A stretch of DNA of 64,000 nt from Yinghuangia soli (lineage in GTDB: Bacteria > Actinomycetota > Actinomycetes > Streptomycetales > Streptomycetaceae): contig NZ_JAKFHA010000034.1 in the NCBI RefSeq assembly GCF_021502675.1, positions 1 through 64,000 of the forward strand, given 5' to 3'. Below are positions 38,794 through 46,759 of this stretch, one piece after another (positions within the stretch are counted from its first letter, which is position 1; each line of letters starts with the position of its first letter). The notes beneath the pieces were generated by a model, which worked only from the letters and a program-made list of their open reading frames with translations, made no database searches and was not told the DNA's origin. The position numbers and the translations under genes were made by a program.

Positions 38794-38827
38794 TGGCTAT
38801 CTTAGCCATGATAGCCATGAAAGAGCT
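38794..38827. promoter_or_regulatory. Putative operator A2, matches the site at 755-779
   Basis: TGGCTA at 38794, TAGCCA at 38803 and TAGCCA at 38812 repeat exactly every nine bases. Positions 38803-38827 equal 755-779 at 24 of 25 bases, though the flanks differ. It lies between the TIM-barrel gene (-) and the GMC gene (+). The same 9-bp rhythm occurs at 41046-41072. Confidence 0.6.
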
Positions 38828-38916
38828 GAGGGTCTTGTCGGGTGGGGGAGCAGTGCGGTTCTTGATCCGCCGTCGAACCGACCGAGATCGCGACCGCAAA
38901 CCTTGGAGGAGCAGAT

Positions 38917-40118
38917 ATGGGCGTGCGCAGTGTGGCTTCGGCCGATGTGGTGATGGTCGGGGCGGGCTCCGCCGGGTGCGTCCTGGCAGCGCGGCTCTCG
39001 GAGGACCCGGAGCGTACGGTGCTGCTGCTCGAAGCCGGACCCGACCATCGCGAGGTCGACCTGCCCGAGGAGCTGCGGACGTTGTCGCGGCCGGTGGCGT
39101 GGCCGTACAACTGGGGCGACCGCGTGGCGTCGACGGGCGGCCGCGAGCTGAACTACGCGCGCGGGCGCGGTGTCGGCGGCTCTTCGGCGACCAATGGGGC
39201 GGTGGCGTTGCGGCCCGAGCCAGAGGACTTCGATGCGTGGCCGCGCGAGCTGGGGTGGGATCGCATGCTCGCCTACCTCAACCGCGTCGAGAACGACCTG
39301 GACTTCGGTGCCGAGGCGTACCACGGCGACGCCGGGCCCATCCCTATCGTCCGGCACCCGGAGGCCGACTGGACATCACTGCAACGCGGATTCGTCGACG
39401 GCTGCGTAGCCGCCGGGCTGGAGTTCTGCGCCGACCACAGCCGCCCCGGATCGACGGGAGTCGGGGCGATTCCGATGAACCGCCGTGGAAGCGGGCGGGT
39501 TTCGAACGCCATTGCCTACTTGGAGGCGGCGCGCGACAGAGCGAACGTGACCATATGGGCGACTGCCATGTCGAGCGCCGCTCGCCCGTGCCACCGCGCC
39601 GGGCTCGATTCGTCACCACGACCTCCAGCTGACCCCGGTCGCCCGGCGCAACCCGGACGGGACGCGGGAGATCGAGATCAGCGTGGCACTGCAACTGCCG
39701 ACCGGCGCAGGCAGCATCGCGCCGACCGGCGGGCGAGTGGGCGACCCGGCACGCATCGACTGGCCGTTCGCCGCCGAACCTGACAACCTGGCCCGGCTGC
39801 GGGACGGCTGGCGATTGGCCGCCCGCGTCGTCGCGGCATCAGGACTCGCCCTCGACGGCGCGGCGCCGCGCAGGCGACGCCGTACTCGACCGGCTCATCG
39901 CCGAGGGCCACTACGCCTTCTATCACGGCGTCGGCACCTGCCGGATCGGCGACGACCCGGCGACATCCGTGGTCGACGCCGACATGCGGGTGCACGGCCT
40001 CGACGGGCTCCGCATCATCGACGCATCCGTCGTGCCGACCGTCCCCAGGGCCAAGACGCACCTCCTGGTGACCGCGCTCGCAGAACTCGGCGCGGAACTG
40101 GTGGCCGCGCGCGGTTGA
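38917..40118 (+). pseudogene. GMC-family FAD oxidoreductase, frameshifted and internally deleted
   Basis: The N-terminus is a good GMC oxidoreductase: FAD motif GAGSAGCVLAARLSEDPERTVLLLEAG, then YARGRGVGGSSATNGAV and EADWTSLQRGFVDGC. The frame fails near 39557, where ANVTIWA should continue as DCHVER in another frame. The middle resumes as ARRNPDGTREIEISVALQLPTGAG, and a second shift near 39860 leads to the intact C-terminus (YHGVGTCRIG, RVHGLDGLRIIDASVVP, TGA at 40118). The remains encode about 400 residues against about 520-550 normally, so over 100 residues of the central region are lost. Likely a dead choline-dehydrogenase/sugar-oxidase-like gene. Confidence 0.8.
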
Positions 40119-40143
40119 GCACCCGGCGTCCAGCCGGTGCCGA

Positions 40144-40929
40144 TCAGCTCTCCGGGAGGGACTGGACCGCGACGCCGGGCCGCTCCTGAAGCGGGTGCGA
40201 CTGCGCGAACTCGACGTGGCGGCGCGCCAGTCCGTGCGCGCCGTCCACGTCCCCGGCCGCGATCAGCTCGATGAGGTCGTGGTGCACCTCGAGGCCGCCC
40301 GCGATGCGCTCGGTGAAGTCCGAGCCCTCGGGCACCTCGTCGACCCAGTGCCGCTCGTGCGCGGACCACAGCGTCTCCGCGGTCCCCAGCAGGAGCTGCA
40401 TCGTGGTGTTCCCGCAGAGCTGGACCAGGCCCTCGTGGAAGTCGCGGCACGCGCGGACGAACGCGGGAAGGTCGTCGACCAGTCCGACACAGCGCTCGTG
40501 CAGCTCGCGCAGCCGCGGCACAACCTCCGTGTCCCGGTCTTCACGGGCCGCGCACAGGCCGGCGCAGGTCGGCTCCAGGTTCCGGACCGCCGCGGCCAGG
40601 TCGTCGAGCGGCACACGCCGGCTGCGCAGGACGAGACCGAAGGTCCGGGCGGCATCGGTCTCGCTCGGCAGGCGCACGGCCAGGCCGCCGGTGTTGCCCC
40701 GGCGTACCGTCACCAGGCCTTCCGTCTCCAGGATGCGGATCGCCTGGCGGAGCGTGGTCGTGCCGACCTGGTACTCCTCCTGCAGGTCGCTCTGCTTGGG
40801 CAGCAGGTCGCCGTCGCGCATGCCGCCGTCGAGCACGCGGTCGCGCAGCACATCCGCCAACTCCTCCGCGACGCTCACGCCGCGGACGGGGCCGCCGAAT
40901 CGGGGGGAGCGGGGCGCGGCGACGTCCAA
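40144..40929 (-). CDS. GntR-family regulator (FCD subgroup)
   Basis: A 261-residue FadR/FCD-type GntR protein. The winged helix spans residues about 20-85 (GDLLPKQSDLQEEYQVGTTTLRQAIRILETEGLVTVRRG); the FCD domain carries RNLEPTCAGLCAARED, ACRDFHEGLVQLCGN and HHDLIELIAAGD. Start chosen at TTG 40929, with GGAAGG nine bases upstream; ATG 40953 and longer frames up to 41106 are alternatives, the last overlapping the operator at 41046. It diverges from the amidohydrolase at 41099 and is the best candidate regulator for the 9-bp-phased sites at 754, 38802 and 41046. Confidence 0.85.
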   Translation of the reverse strand: MDVAAPRSPRFGGPVRGVSVAEELADVLRDRVLDGGMRDGDLLPKQSDLQEEYQVGTTTLRQAIRILETEGLVTVRRGNTGGLAVRLPSETDAARTFGLVLRSRRVPLDDLAAAVRNLEPTCAGLCAAREDRDTEVVPRLRELHERCVGLVDDLPAFVRACRDFHEGLVQLCGNTTMQLLLGTAETLWSAHERHWVDEVPEGSDFTERIAGGLEVHHDLIELIAAGDVDGAHGLARRHVEFAQSHPLQERPGVAVQSLPES

Positions 40930-41045
40930 GACGGCGTTCCTTCCTTGTCGCATACGGCTGCGGGGCGGCCCGGGGCCCTGCCCGGCCGTGGCCCCATCGT
41001 ACGGAGCGCCGTGACACCGGGCACACACCGGCACGACTCCATTGT

Positions 41046-41072
41046 CTAACTTAGCTAAGTTAGCTAACTTAG
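41046..41072. promoter_or_regulatory. Triple 9-bp operator beside GntR gene
   Basis: CTAACTTAG, CTAAGTTAG and CTAACTTAG follow each other without a gap; the first two form a perfect 18-bp palindrome and the last two another. In the register TTAGCTAAG it resembles TTAGCCATG/ATAGCCATG at 38802 and 754. It lies between the GntR gene and the amidohydrolase, 27 bases before the latter's ATG. Confidence 0.75.
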
Positions 41073-41098
41073 CGCCCATACAAACAACGGGAGGACCC

Positions 41099-42364
41099 AT
41101 GGCCACACCCGAAGACCGCCGCTACACCGTCATCTCCTCCGACGGCCACGCCGGCGCCGACCTGCTCGACTACCGCCCCTACCTGGCCCGCGAACACCAC
41201 GACGACTTCGACGCCTGGGCCGCGCACCTGGTCAACCCGTTCGAGTCCGAGCACCTGCTCAGCAAGGCGCAGGACTGCAACTGGGACAATGCGGTACGCA
41301 ACGCCGACCTCGAAGCGCAAGGCATCGTCGGCGAGGTGGTCTTCCCCAACACCGTCCCGCCGTTCTTCCCGCAGACCCAGTTCTTCGTCCCTCCGCCGCC
41401 CTCCGACCCGGCCGAGTACCGGCAGCGGTGGGCCGGCCTGCAGGCGCACAACCGCTGGCTCGCCGACTTCGCCGCGCAGGCCCCCGGCCGCCGCGCCGGC
41501 GTCGCGCAGATCATGCTCAACGACCTCGACGACGCGGTCGCCGAGGTCCGCCGGGTCAAGAGCGCAGGCCTGTTCGGTGGAATCCTCGTCCCCGGCATCC
41601 CGCCCGGCTCCGCGCTGCCGCCGCTCTTCGACTCCGTCTACGACCCGATCTGGGCGGTGTGCGAGGAACTCGACGTACCGGTCAACCTGCACAGCGGCGG
41701 CGGCGTACCGGCGTACCCGCACGACCCGCGCGGCCTCGCGGTGCTGCTCTCCGAGATCACCTGGTTCTCCAACCGGGTGCTGGCCCACCTCATCTTCGGC
41801 GGCGTCTTCGAACGCTTCCCGCACCTGAAGGTCGCGTTCACCGAGCAGGGCTCCGCCTGGGTCCCGCGCGAACTCGCCAAGCTGGACCAGTTCGTCCACG
41901 TGATGCCGCTCGACGGCACCGCCCAGCACTTCTTCGGCTGCGACATGATCAACGACCTGAGCATGCTGCCCAGCGAATACTTCGCCCGCAACTGCTACCT
42001 CGGCTCCAGCCCGCTGCGGCCGGCCGAATGCGCGGTACGCCACCAGATCGGCGTCGCCAACATCATGTGGGGCGCCGACTACCCGCACGCCGAAGGCACG
42101 TTCCCCTACACCCTCGAAGCCCTGCGGCTCACCTTCGCCGACGTACCCGAGCACGAAGTACGCGCCATGCTCGCCGAAAACGCCGCCCGCTTCTACGGCT
42201 TCGACCTCGCCGCCCTCGCCCCCATCGCCGCCCAGCACGGCCCCCGCGTCACCGACGTAGCCGTCCCCCTGCCCCTCGAAGAGGTCCCCGCCGACGCCCT
42301 CGGCTCAGCCTTCATCGACCACTTCGGAACCACCCACCCTGCCCTGGCCGCGGCGCATCGCTAG
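41099..42364 (+). CDS. Amidohydrolase-2 family metal-dependent hydrolase
   Basis: A 421-residue enzyme of the amidohydrolase-2 group. ISSDGHAGADLLDYRPYL near the N-terminus gives the DxH metal ligands, VNLHSGGGVPAY a central His, and WGADYPHAEGTFPYTLEAL the C-terminal catalytic Asp. VAFTEQGSAWVPRELAKLD is a conserved family block. ATG 41099 has GGGAGG upstream; the longer frame from 41042 would be translated through the operator and is rejected. Likely repressed by the GntR protein next door. Family members hydrolyse or decarboxylate cyclic or aromatic acids; the substrate here is unknown. It ends before a strong hairpin at 42488. Confidence 0.87.
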   Translation: MATPEDRRYTVISSDGHAGADLLDYRPYLAREHHDDFDAWAAHLVNPFESEHLLSKAQDCNWDNAVRNADLEAQGIVGEVVFPNTVPPFFPQTQFFVPPPPSDPAEYRQRWAGLQAHNRWLADFAAQAPGRRAGVAQIMLNDLDDAVAEVRRVKSAGLFGGILVPGIPPGSALPPLFDSVYDPIWAVCEELDVPVNLHSGGGVPAYPHDPRGLAVLLSEITWFSNRVLAHLIFGGVFERFPHLKVAFTEQGSAWVPRELAKLDQFVHVMPLDGTAQHFFGCDMINDLSMLPSEYFARNCYLGSSPLRPAECAVRHQIGVANIMWGADYPHAEGTFPYTLEALRLTFADVPEHEVRAMLAENAARFYGFDLAALAPIAAQHGPRVTDVAVPLPLEEVPADALGSAFIDHFGTTHPALAAAHR

Positions 42365-42487
42365 ACGATCGTGGGAGTCGGCTCCCGCCGGCCATTGCGA
42401 TGCCAGCCGCCCACCGGGCCCGGTCGCGCGCCGCGCTTGGCCGGTGCAGCACGTCGTCGTCCGCCGCGTTCCCGTCGCGAGACAGCG

Positions 42488-42521
42488 GACGGGCCGTCAG
42501 CATGCGCGCTGACGGCCCGTC
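42488..42521. terminator. Strong hairpin between convergent genes
   Basis: GACGGGCCGTCAGC and GCTGACGGCCCGTC form a perfect 14-bp stem around ATGCGC, between the amidohydrolase (ends 42364) and the leftward lipoprotein gene (ends 42536). Confidence 0.8.
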
Positions 42522-42535
42522 GTGCAACGCCGAGG

Positions 42536-43045
42536 CTATTGGCCGGTCGTCGGGGTCACTTTCTCGCAGGGGAACTGTTTCAGCAGCTGGTCGCGGGACT
42601 TGGTGCCGTCGGTGGTCCAGTACTCGTCCGCCGCGAGTGTGCTGCGGGGTACCTCGGCGGCGCGGACGCGCATGGAAGCGCCCCAGCCTCTGGCGGTCCG
42701 GTACTCGACGGAGATGTCGGCCGGGAGGTCGGAGACGGGCGGACCAGTGGTCCGGGCGAAGTCGTTCTCGCCGTTGAGTACGAACTCCCCTGCCATGACG
42801 GCGGGATCACGCGGCTCGTCGCCGGTCCAGATCGGCGGCGGCAAAGTGCTGCGCACAGCGGGGTCGGTTTCGTTGTAGACCTTGACGGATTGCAGCCGGT
42901 CGCCGGGGCAGACTGGCAGGAACGCGACCAGCCGATCGTCTTCCCAACGTACTCCGACCACGTTGGAGGTCGGGTCGGACGACAGCATGCACGCGGACAG
43001 GACCGCGAGCGCACCGGCGACGGTGCATAGGCGTTTCACAGGCAC
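42536..43045 (-). CDS. Hypothetical lipoprotein
   Basis: A 169-residue protein with a short lipoprotein signal: positively charged start (MPVKRL), hydrophobic core and lipobox LSAC at residues about 16-19. The mature part (VVGVRWEDDRLVAFLPVCPGDRLQSVKVY) looks like a small beta-rich exported domain found in actinobacterial lipoproteins, but I do not recognise a named family. The start is GTG 43045; GTG 43039 is an alternative. The gene immediately upstream on the same strand is a fragment with an HExxH motif, so the two may once have formed a unit. Confidence 0.65.
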   Translation of the reverse strand: MPVKRLCTVAGALAVLSACMLSSDPTSNVVGVRWEDDRLVAFLPVCPGDRLQSVKVYNETDPAVRSTLPPPIWTGDEPRDPAVMAGEFVLNGENDFARTTGPPVSDLPADISVEYRTARGWGASMRVRAAEVPRSTLAADEYWTTDGTKSRDQLLKQFPCEKVTPTTGQ

Positions 43046-43324
43046 TGTGTGTAGTCACCGTCCCCCCAGCCCGCCCGCTTCTCCCAGCGGTTCTTGCACG
43101 GGTTCGCGCCGTCGCGTGCGTACATGTACGCGAAGCGGAGGCCGTACTTGTACCACTGGGCGCGGTGCACCTTCTCGTGGCGTATTCGTCGTAGTCCAGG
43201 ACCTGGGGTGCCTGGCCGGCGTGCCGGCGGCAACCGCCGCTATTGCCCTTCGCGGTATGGACCGTGGCGCCGTACTGCCGTTGCGCTGCCGTTCCGGGAC
43301 AGCATGAAATAAGCGTGTAGACAC
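43036..43324 (-). pseudogene. Fragment of HExxH-containing hypothetical protein
   Basis: The last 50 or so codons read RHEKVHRAQWYKYGLRFAYMYARDGANPCKNRWEKRAGWGDGDYTQC, with an HEKVH zinc-protease-like motif and paired cysteines. The natural upstream part (YGATVHTAKGN...QAPQVLDYDEYA) lies in a different frame, so a one-base slip near 43180 is likely. Either the gene is decayed or the true start is a short downstream one. The stop at 43036-43038 overlaps the start region of the lipoprotein gene. Confidence 0.4.
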
Positions 43325-43840
43325 GCTGGACCCCCCTCATCGCACGGTGATCCACATGATCACCGGGGGCGAGCGTATGGACAGACGGCAACGGCAACCA
43401 TCCGATCGTTTGGGGCAAACGAGAGCAGGTGGCGCCAAGACCCGGCAAAACGCATCTGTGGCGAACGGCACACGAATTGGCCGCTCCAGCGAACAACCGT
43501 CGTCAGGGCAGCGGTGCCTCCACCTTTCCGCCCGAGCTGCGGGGCGGCCGTCGCCCGGGGCCGTCGCCGGTGCCCGGTGAATCGGGCACGTGTCACCTGA
43601 GTGCGGCCGCATCCGCATGTTGAAGTGCGTAGATCCCTGCGCTTTGCTGGCGCCGCCTACACAATCCGGGCCCTTGTGCTCCAAGACGAACGTGCGCCAC
43701 TGGGGGGACGCACCGCGCCGCCACGCCTGAACGGCGTTTCGCGGTGCCTGTCTTCCCTGACTCGACAGCAGCGGCACCTCCTCGCGCGAGCCCCGACGGC
43801 CACATCGGGGCCGCGCCCGAATCGGAAGGAACCCGCACCC
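43325..43840. other. Gene-poor region before duplicated secreted proteins
   Basis: No convincing coding sequence in 516 bases. It holds an inverted repeat GGTGATC/GATCACC (43346-43352 and 43358-43364) and a small hairpin GTGCCCG/CGGGCAC near 43577-43590. Base composition is slightly less skewed than that of the neighbouring genes. Confidence 0.45.
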
Positions 43841-44263
43841 ATGTCCAGAACCAGACGCTTGGTCACCGCCGCCGTATGCGCGGTTGTCATCAGCGCCGGC
43901 ACCGTCCTGACGGCGGGCCCGGCGGCCGCCGTGACCGGCACCTACGACTGCGAGTTCGTCGGCAGCGGCACGCCGAACCCGGACTACGACGACGTGTCCG
44001 TCGACTTCTTCAACAACGGCTTGGGGCGGCTGTTCATCGTGATATCCGGAGTGCCGGTCGGCGTGGACGTGGAGGTCGGCGAGGTCACCGCGGTGACGTC
44101 GGGCACCTCGCCGATCTCGCTGGCCAACGGCGAGGCCCTGGCGCACCACGAGGAGATAGAGGTCGAGACGGCGGCCGCCAGAGCGGTCCCGAGCCCGCTG
44201 CCGACAATGATCACTTTCACGGTTTCCGGCATCCCGATGCCCCTCGTCTGCGTCAAGCAGTGA
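43841..44263 (+). CDS. Small secreted protein, copy 1 of tandem pair
   Basis: A 140-residue protein with a Sec signal peptide (MSRTRRLVTAAVCAVVISAGTVLTAGPAAA, cleavage near residue 30) and a mature domain of about 110 residues starting VTGTYDCEF and ending MPLVCVKQ, with one cysteine near each end that could form a disulfide. Start ATG 43841 follows GGAAGGAACCCGCACCC. It shares signal peptide, length (423 bp including stop) and layout with the next gene, so the pair arose by tandem duplication. No known family recognised; an exported beta-rich domain is likely. Confidence 0.72.
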   Translation: MSRTRRLVTAAVCAVVISAGTVLTAGPAAAVTGTYDCEFVGSGTPNPDYDDVSVDFFNNGLGRLFIVISGVPVGVDVEVGEVTAVTSGTSPISLANGEALAHHEEIEVETAAARAVPSPLPTMITFTVSGIPMPLVCVKQ

Positions 44264-44373
44264 CATCACCGCGTCGGACCGGGGCGGTCTCGGCCGCCGC
44301 AACGGATCCGCCCGCGCGAGCCGTGTTCCGGCCACGGACGGGCCGCGCCCGAACCGGAAGGAATCCCGCACCC

Positions 44374-44796
44374 ATGCCCAGGACCGGACGCCTGGCCACC
44401 GCCGCCGTATGCGCGGCCCTCACCGCTGCCGCCACCGTTCTGCCCGCCGGCCCGGCGGCTGCCGTGGACCGGTTGTACGACTGCGAGACCAGGTACAGCG
44501 GCGCGCCGTACCCGGATTTCGAGGACGTCACCGTCTACTTCACCAACACCCTCGCAAGGAAGCTGGTCATCTCCACTCTTGGGATGCCGACCGATGTGGA
44601 CCTGCCGATCGGCTACCTCAGCGCGACGGCCTGGGGTGGTCCTTCGCCGTTCTCACTGACCAACGTGAAGCACCTGTACGCCGGCGACGAGTTGGAGGTG
44701 CAGACGGTGGTCGACAAGGCCATCCCGCTCCCGCTGCCGACAGAGATCACGTTCACGGTGAACGGCCCGTTCAACCCCATCGACTGCGTCAGGTAG
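44374..44796 (+). CDS. Small secreted protein, copy 2 of tandem pair
   Basis: A 140-residue paralogue of the previous gene: signal peptide MPRTGRLATAAVCAALTAAATVLPAGPAAA, mature part YDCETRYSGAPYPDFEDVTVYFTN... ending NPIDCVR with the same two cysteines, and a conserved core (IPLPLPTEITFTVNG against VPSPLPTMITFTVSG). The sequence before the ATG (ggccgcgcccgaaccggaag) also matches that of copy 1, so the leader was duplicated too. The mature parts have drifted far more than the signal peptides. Function unknown. Confidence 0.72.
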   Translation: MPRTGRLATAAVCAALTAAATVLPAGPAAAVDRLYDCETRYSGAPYPDFEDVTVYFTNTLARKLVISTLGMPTDVDLPIGYLSATAWGGPSPFSLTNVKHLYAGDELEVQTVVDKAIPLPLPTEITFTVNGPFNPIDCVR

Positions 44797-45023
44797 TGAC
44801 CCACCGCCGCGGCGGACCGCAGCGGCCGCGGGCAGGCACGGGACCGAGCGCCTGCCGTCCCCTCCTCGTATTGCTGGGACGAGGAAGGGGCGGCGGGCAC
44901 CCGCGTCCGGGGGCCGGCGCTTCGAGCCCCGACGGCCCTCCAGGGCCGACCGGGGGCGGGGGAGCGCGGGCGTGCGCGGTCGCCGGGCGTGGTTGGTGGC
45001 GGGTGCGGGCCGGCGTGGTGCTG

Positions 45024-45770
45024 TCAGGCGGGTACGGCGCCGAGTAGGCCGCCGTCGATGACGAGGTCCTGGCCGTTGATGTAGGACGCGTCCGGCGAAG
45101 CGAGGAACGCCACGGCGGCGGCGACTTCGTCGGGGCGCCCGAAGCGGCCGGCGACGATCTGGCCGGTGATTGCCGCGGCTTCCGCCTCGGTCAGGGCCTC
45201 GGCCGGGTACATCGGGGTGTCGATGTAGCCGGGGCTGACGGAGTTGACGCGGATGCCGCGCGGGGCGAGTGCGGCGGCGAGGGTGCGGGCCAGGTTGTGC
45301 ACGGCGGCTTTGGTCGCCGAGTAGAGGGTGAGGACGCTGTTGCCCCGGTGCAGGGTCCAGGAGGCGTTGACCACGATCGAGCCGCCGTCCGCGAGGAGTG
45401 GCAGGGCCTTGTGGACGGTGAAGAACACGCCCTTGAGGTTGACGTCGACGGTGTGGTCGAAGTCGGTCTCGGTGACGTCCTCGAAGGGCAGGAAGGTTCC
45501 GGTGCCGGCGTTCGCGAAGAGGCAGTCCAGCCGTCCGTGGCGGTCCCTGACGGTGTCCATGAGCGCGTCCACCGCGGCGAGGTCGGCGGTGTCGGCCACG
45601 ATCCCGGAGGCGTGCGGGCCGAGTCGGCGCACTGCGGCGGCCAGCCGGGCCTGGGTACGGCCGGTGACGACGACGTGGGCGCCCTCGTCGACGAGCCGCT
45701 GTGCGGTGGCCAGGCCCATGCCGCTGGTGCCGCCGGTGATCAGGGCGGTCTTTCCGGTGAAGCGGTTCAT
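45024..45770 (-). CDS. Short-chain dehydrogenase/reductase
   Basis: A 248-residue SDR with TGGTSGMG at residues 12-19, TGR at the end of beta-2 (Arg37-38 region, so NADP is likely), NAG at 87-89, Ser137, Tyr150 and Lys154, and the C-terminus YINGQDLVIDGGLLG. The ATG at 45770 overlaps the stop of the upstream hydrolase by 4 bp. Third gene of the leftward MDR-hydrolase-SDR operon that diverges from a LysR regulator; the set looks like a small detoxification or secondary-metabolism unit. Confidence 0.88.
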   Translation of the reverse strand: MNRFTGKTALITGGTSGMGLATAQRLVDEGAHVVVTGRTQARLAAAVRRLGPHASGIVADTADLAAVDALMDTVRDRHGRLDCLFANAGTGTFLPFEDVTETDFDHTVDVNLKGVFFTVHKALPLLADGGSIVVNASWTLHRGNSVLTLYSATKAAVHNLARTLAAALAPRGIRVNSVSPGYIDTPMYPAEALTEAEAAAITGQIVAGRFGRPDEVAAAVAFLASPDASYINGQDLVIDGGLLGAVPA

Positions 45771-46759
45771 GCCGGGGTTCCCGTCAGAGAGTGCGTGAGG
45801 TGGTCGGCGAGCTGCGGCAGCCAGTCGGGCCGCGCGTTGCCGAGCAGGTGGTCGCCGTGCGCGACGGCGAGGTAGGTGCCCCGCGGCGCCAGCCGGGCCA
45901 GGGACTCGCCGTTCACCACCCCGGGGATGACGTCCTGGCCGCCGTCCACGACGAGCAGCGGCGCGGTGATGCGGGGCGCCAGGTCGGTCAGGTCCACCTC
46001 GTGTGCGAATTCGCGGGCGGCGTCGGCGCCTCCGGTGCGTTGGGCCATGATCTCGCCTACGGGAGGGGGGAGTTCCGCCCAGTGCAGGCGGAATGGTCCG
46101 CTGACGGTGGCGACGGCCGCCACGCGCGGTTCGAGCGCCGCGGCCCGGGCCGCGAAGTAGCCGCCCAGGCTCATGCCGACGAGGCCGACCCGGGCGACGC
46201 CGAGGGCGTCGACCACCCGCCCCACGACCCGCTCGTAGTCGGCCGCAAAGGTCGTGGTGCCCGCGAGTACGCCCTGTCCGGGGCCGTCCATGGCGAACAC
46301 CGCCAGCCCGCGCGCCAGCAGCGCCGCGGCGAGGTCCAGGAACTCCTCTTTGGCCGAGTCCAGGCCGGGGACGACGACCACCGTGCCGGGTGCGTCCGAC
46401 GGGCCGCGTAGCCAGCCGGTGAATCCGGCACCGCTCAGCCGCTGCGCGCCGGGTTCGAGCGCGGTCAGCGCCCGGCCCAGGGCCTGGTCCGCCGCGGCCG
46501 CGGCGCGGTGCGCCTCTGCGTACGGTGCCAGCGTGGCCAGGTGGAACCAGCGGGCTGCGGCCAGCAGATGCTGTCCGGCGGAGACCGCCGACGCCGCGCC
46601 GTCCGCACGCCGCAGATGGCTTTGCCCGGTGGCGGCGAAGGCCGGCCCCCAGTCGGCGACGGAGGCGAGGCCGTCGGTGACGCGGTGGTACTCGTGGGGG
46701 TCCACGCCCGCGCCGGTGGCGCGGGTCCACTGGGCGGCGGCGAATTCGCGGGGGTTCAT
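45767..46759 (-). CDS. Alpha/beta hydrolase (FrsA/DHPON-hydrolase-like)
   Basis: A 330-residue alpha/beta hydrolase with an N-terminal helical cap region (residues about 1-115) before the core. The nucleophile elbow is GMSLGG near residue 190, VVVVPGLDSAKEEF provides the first core strand and oxyanion loop, and the acid and His are in VVDGGQDVIP and VAHGDHLLGN. The cap-plus-core layout resembles 2,6-dihydropseudooxynicotine hydrolase and FrsA-like proteins, which may cleave C-C bonds. It overlaps the genes on both sides by 4 bp (ATGA), so the operon is translationally coupled. Confidence 0.85.
   Translation of the reverse strand: MNPREFAAAQWTRATGAGVDPHEYHRVTDGLASVADWGPAFAATGQSHLRRADGAASAVSAGQHLLAAARWFHLATLAPYAEAHRAAAAADQALGRALTALEPGAQRLSGAGFTGWLRGPSDAPGTVVVVPGLDSAKEEFLDLAAALLARGLAVFAMDGPGQGVLAGTTTFAADYERVVGRVVDALGVARVGLVGMSLGGYFAARAAALEPRVAAVATVSGPFRLHWAELPPPVGEIMAQRTGGADAAREFAHEVDLTDLAPRITAPLLVVDGGQDVIPGVVNGESLARLAPRGTYLAVAHGDHLLGNARPDWLPQLADHLTHSLTGTPA

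Noticed and set aside
43346-43364. GGTGATC/GATCACC repeat in the gene-poor region
   Set aside because: Short arms and no adjacent intact promoter or regulator gene to relate it to.
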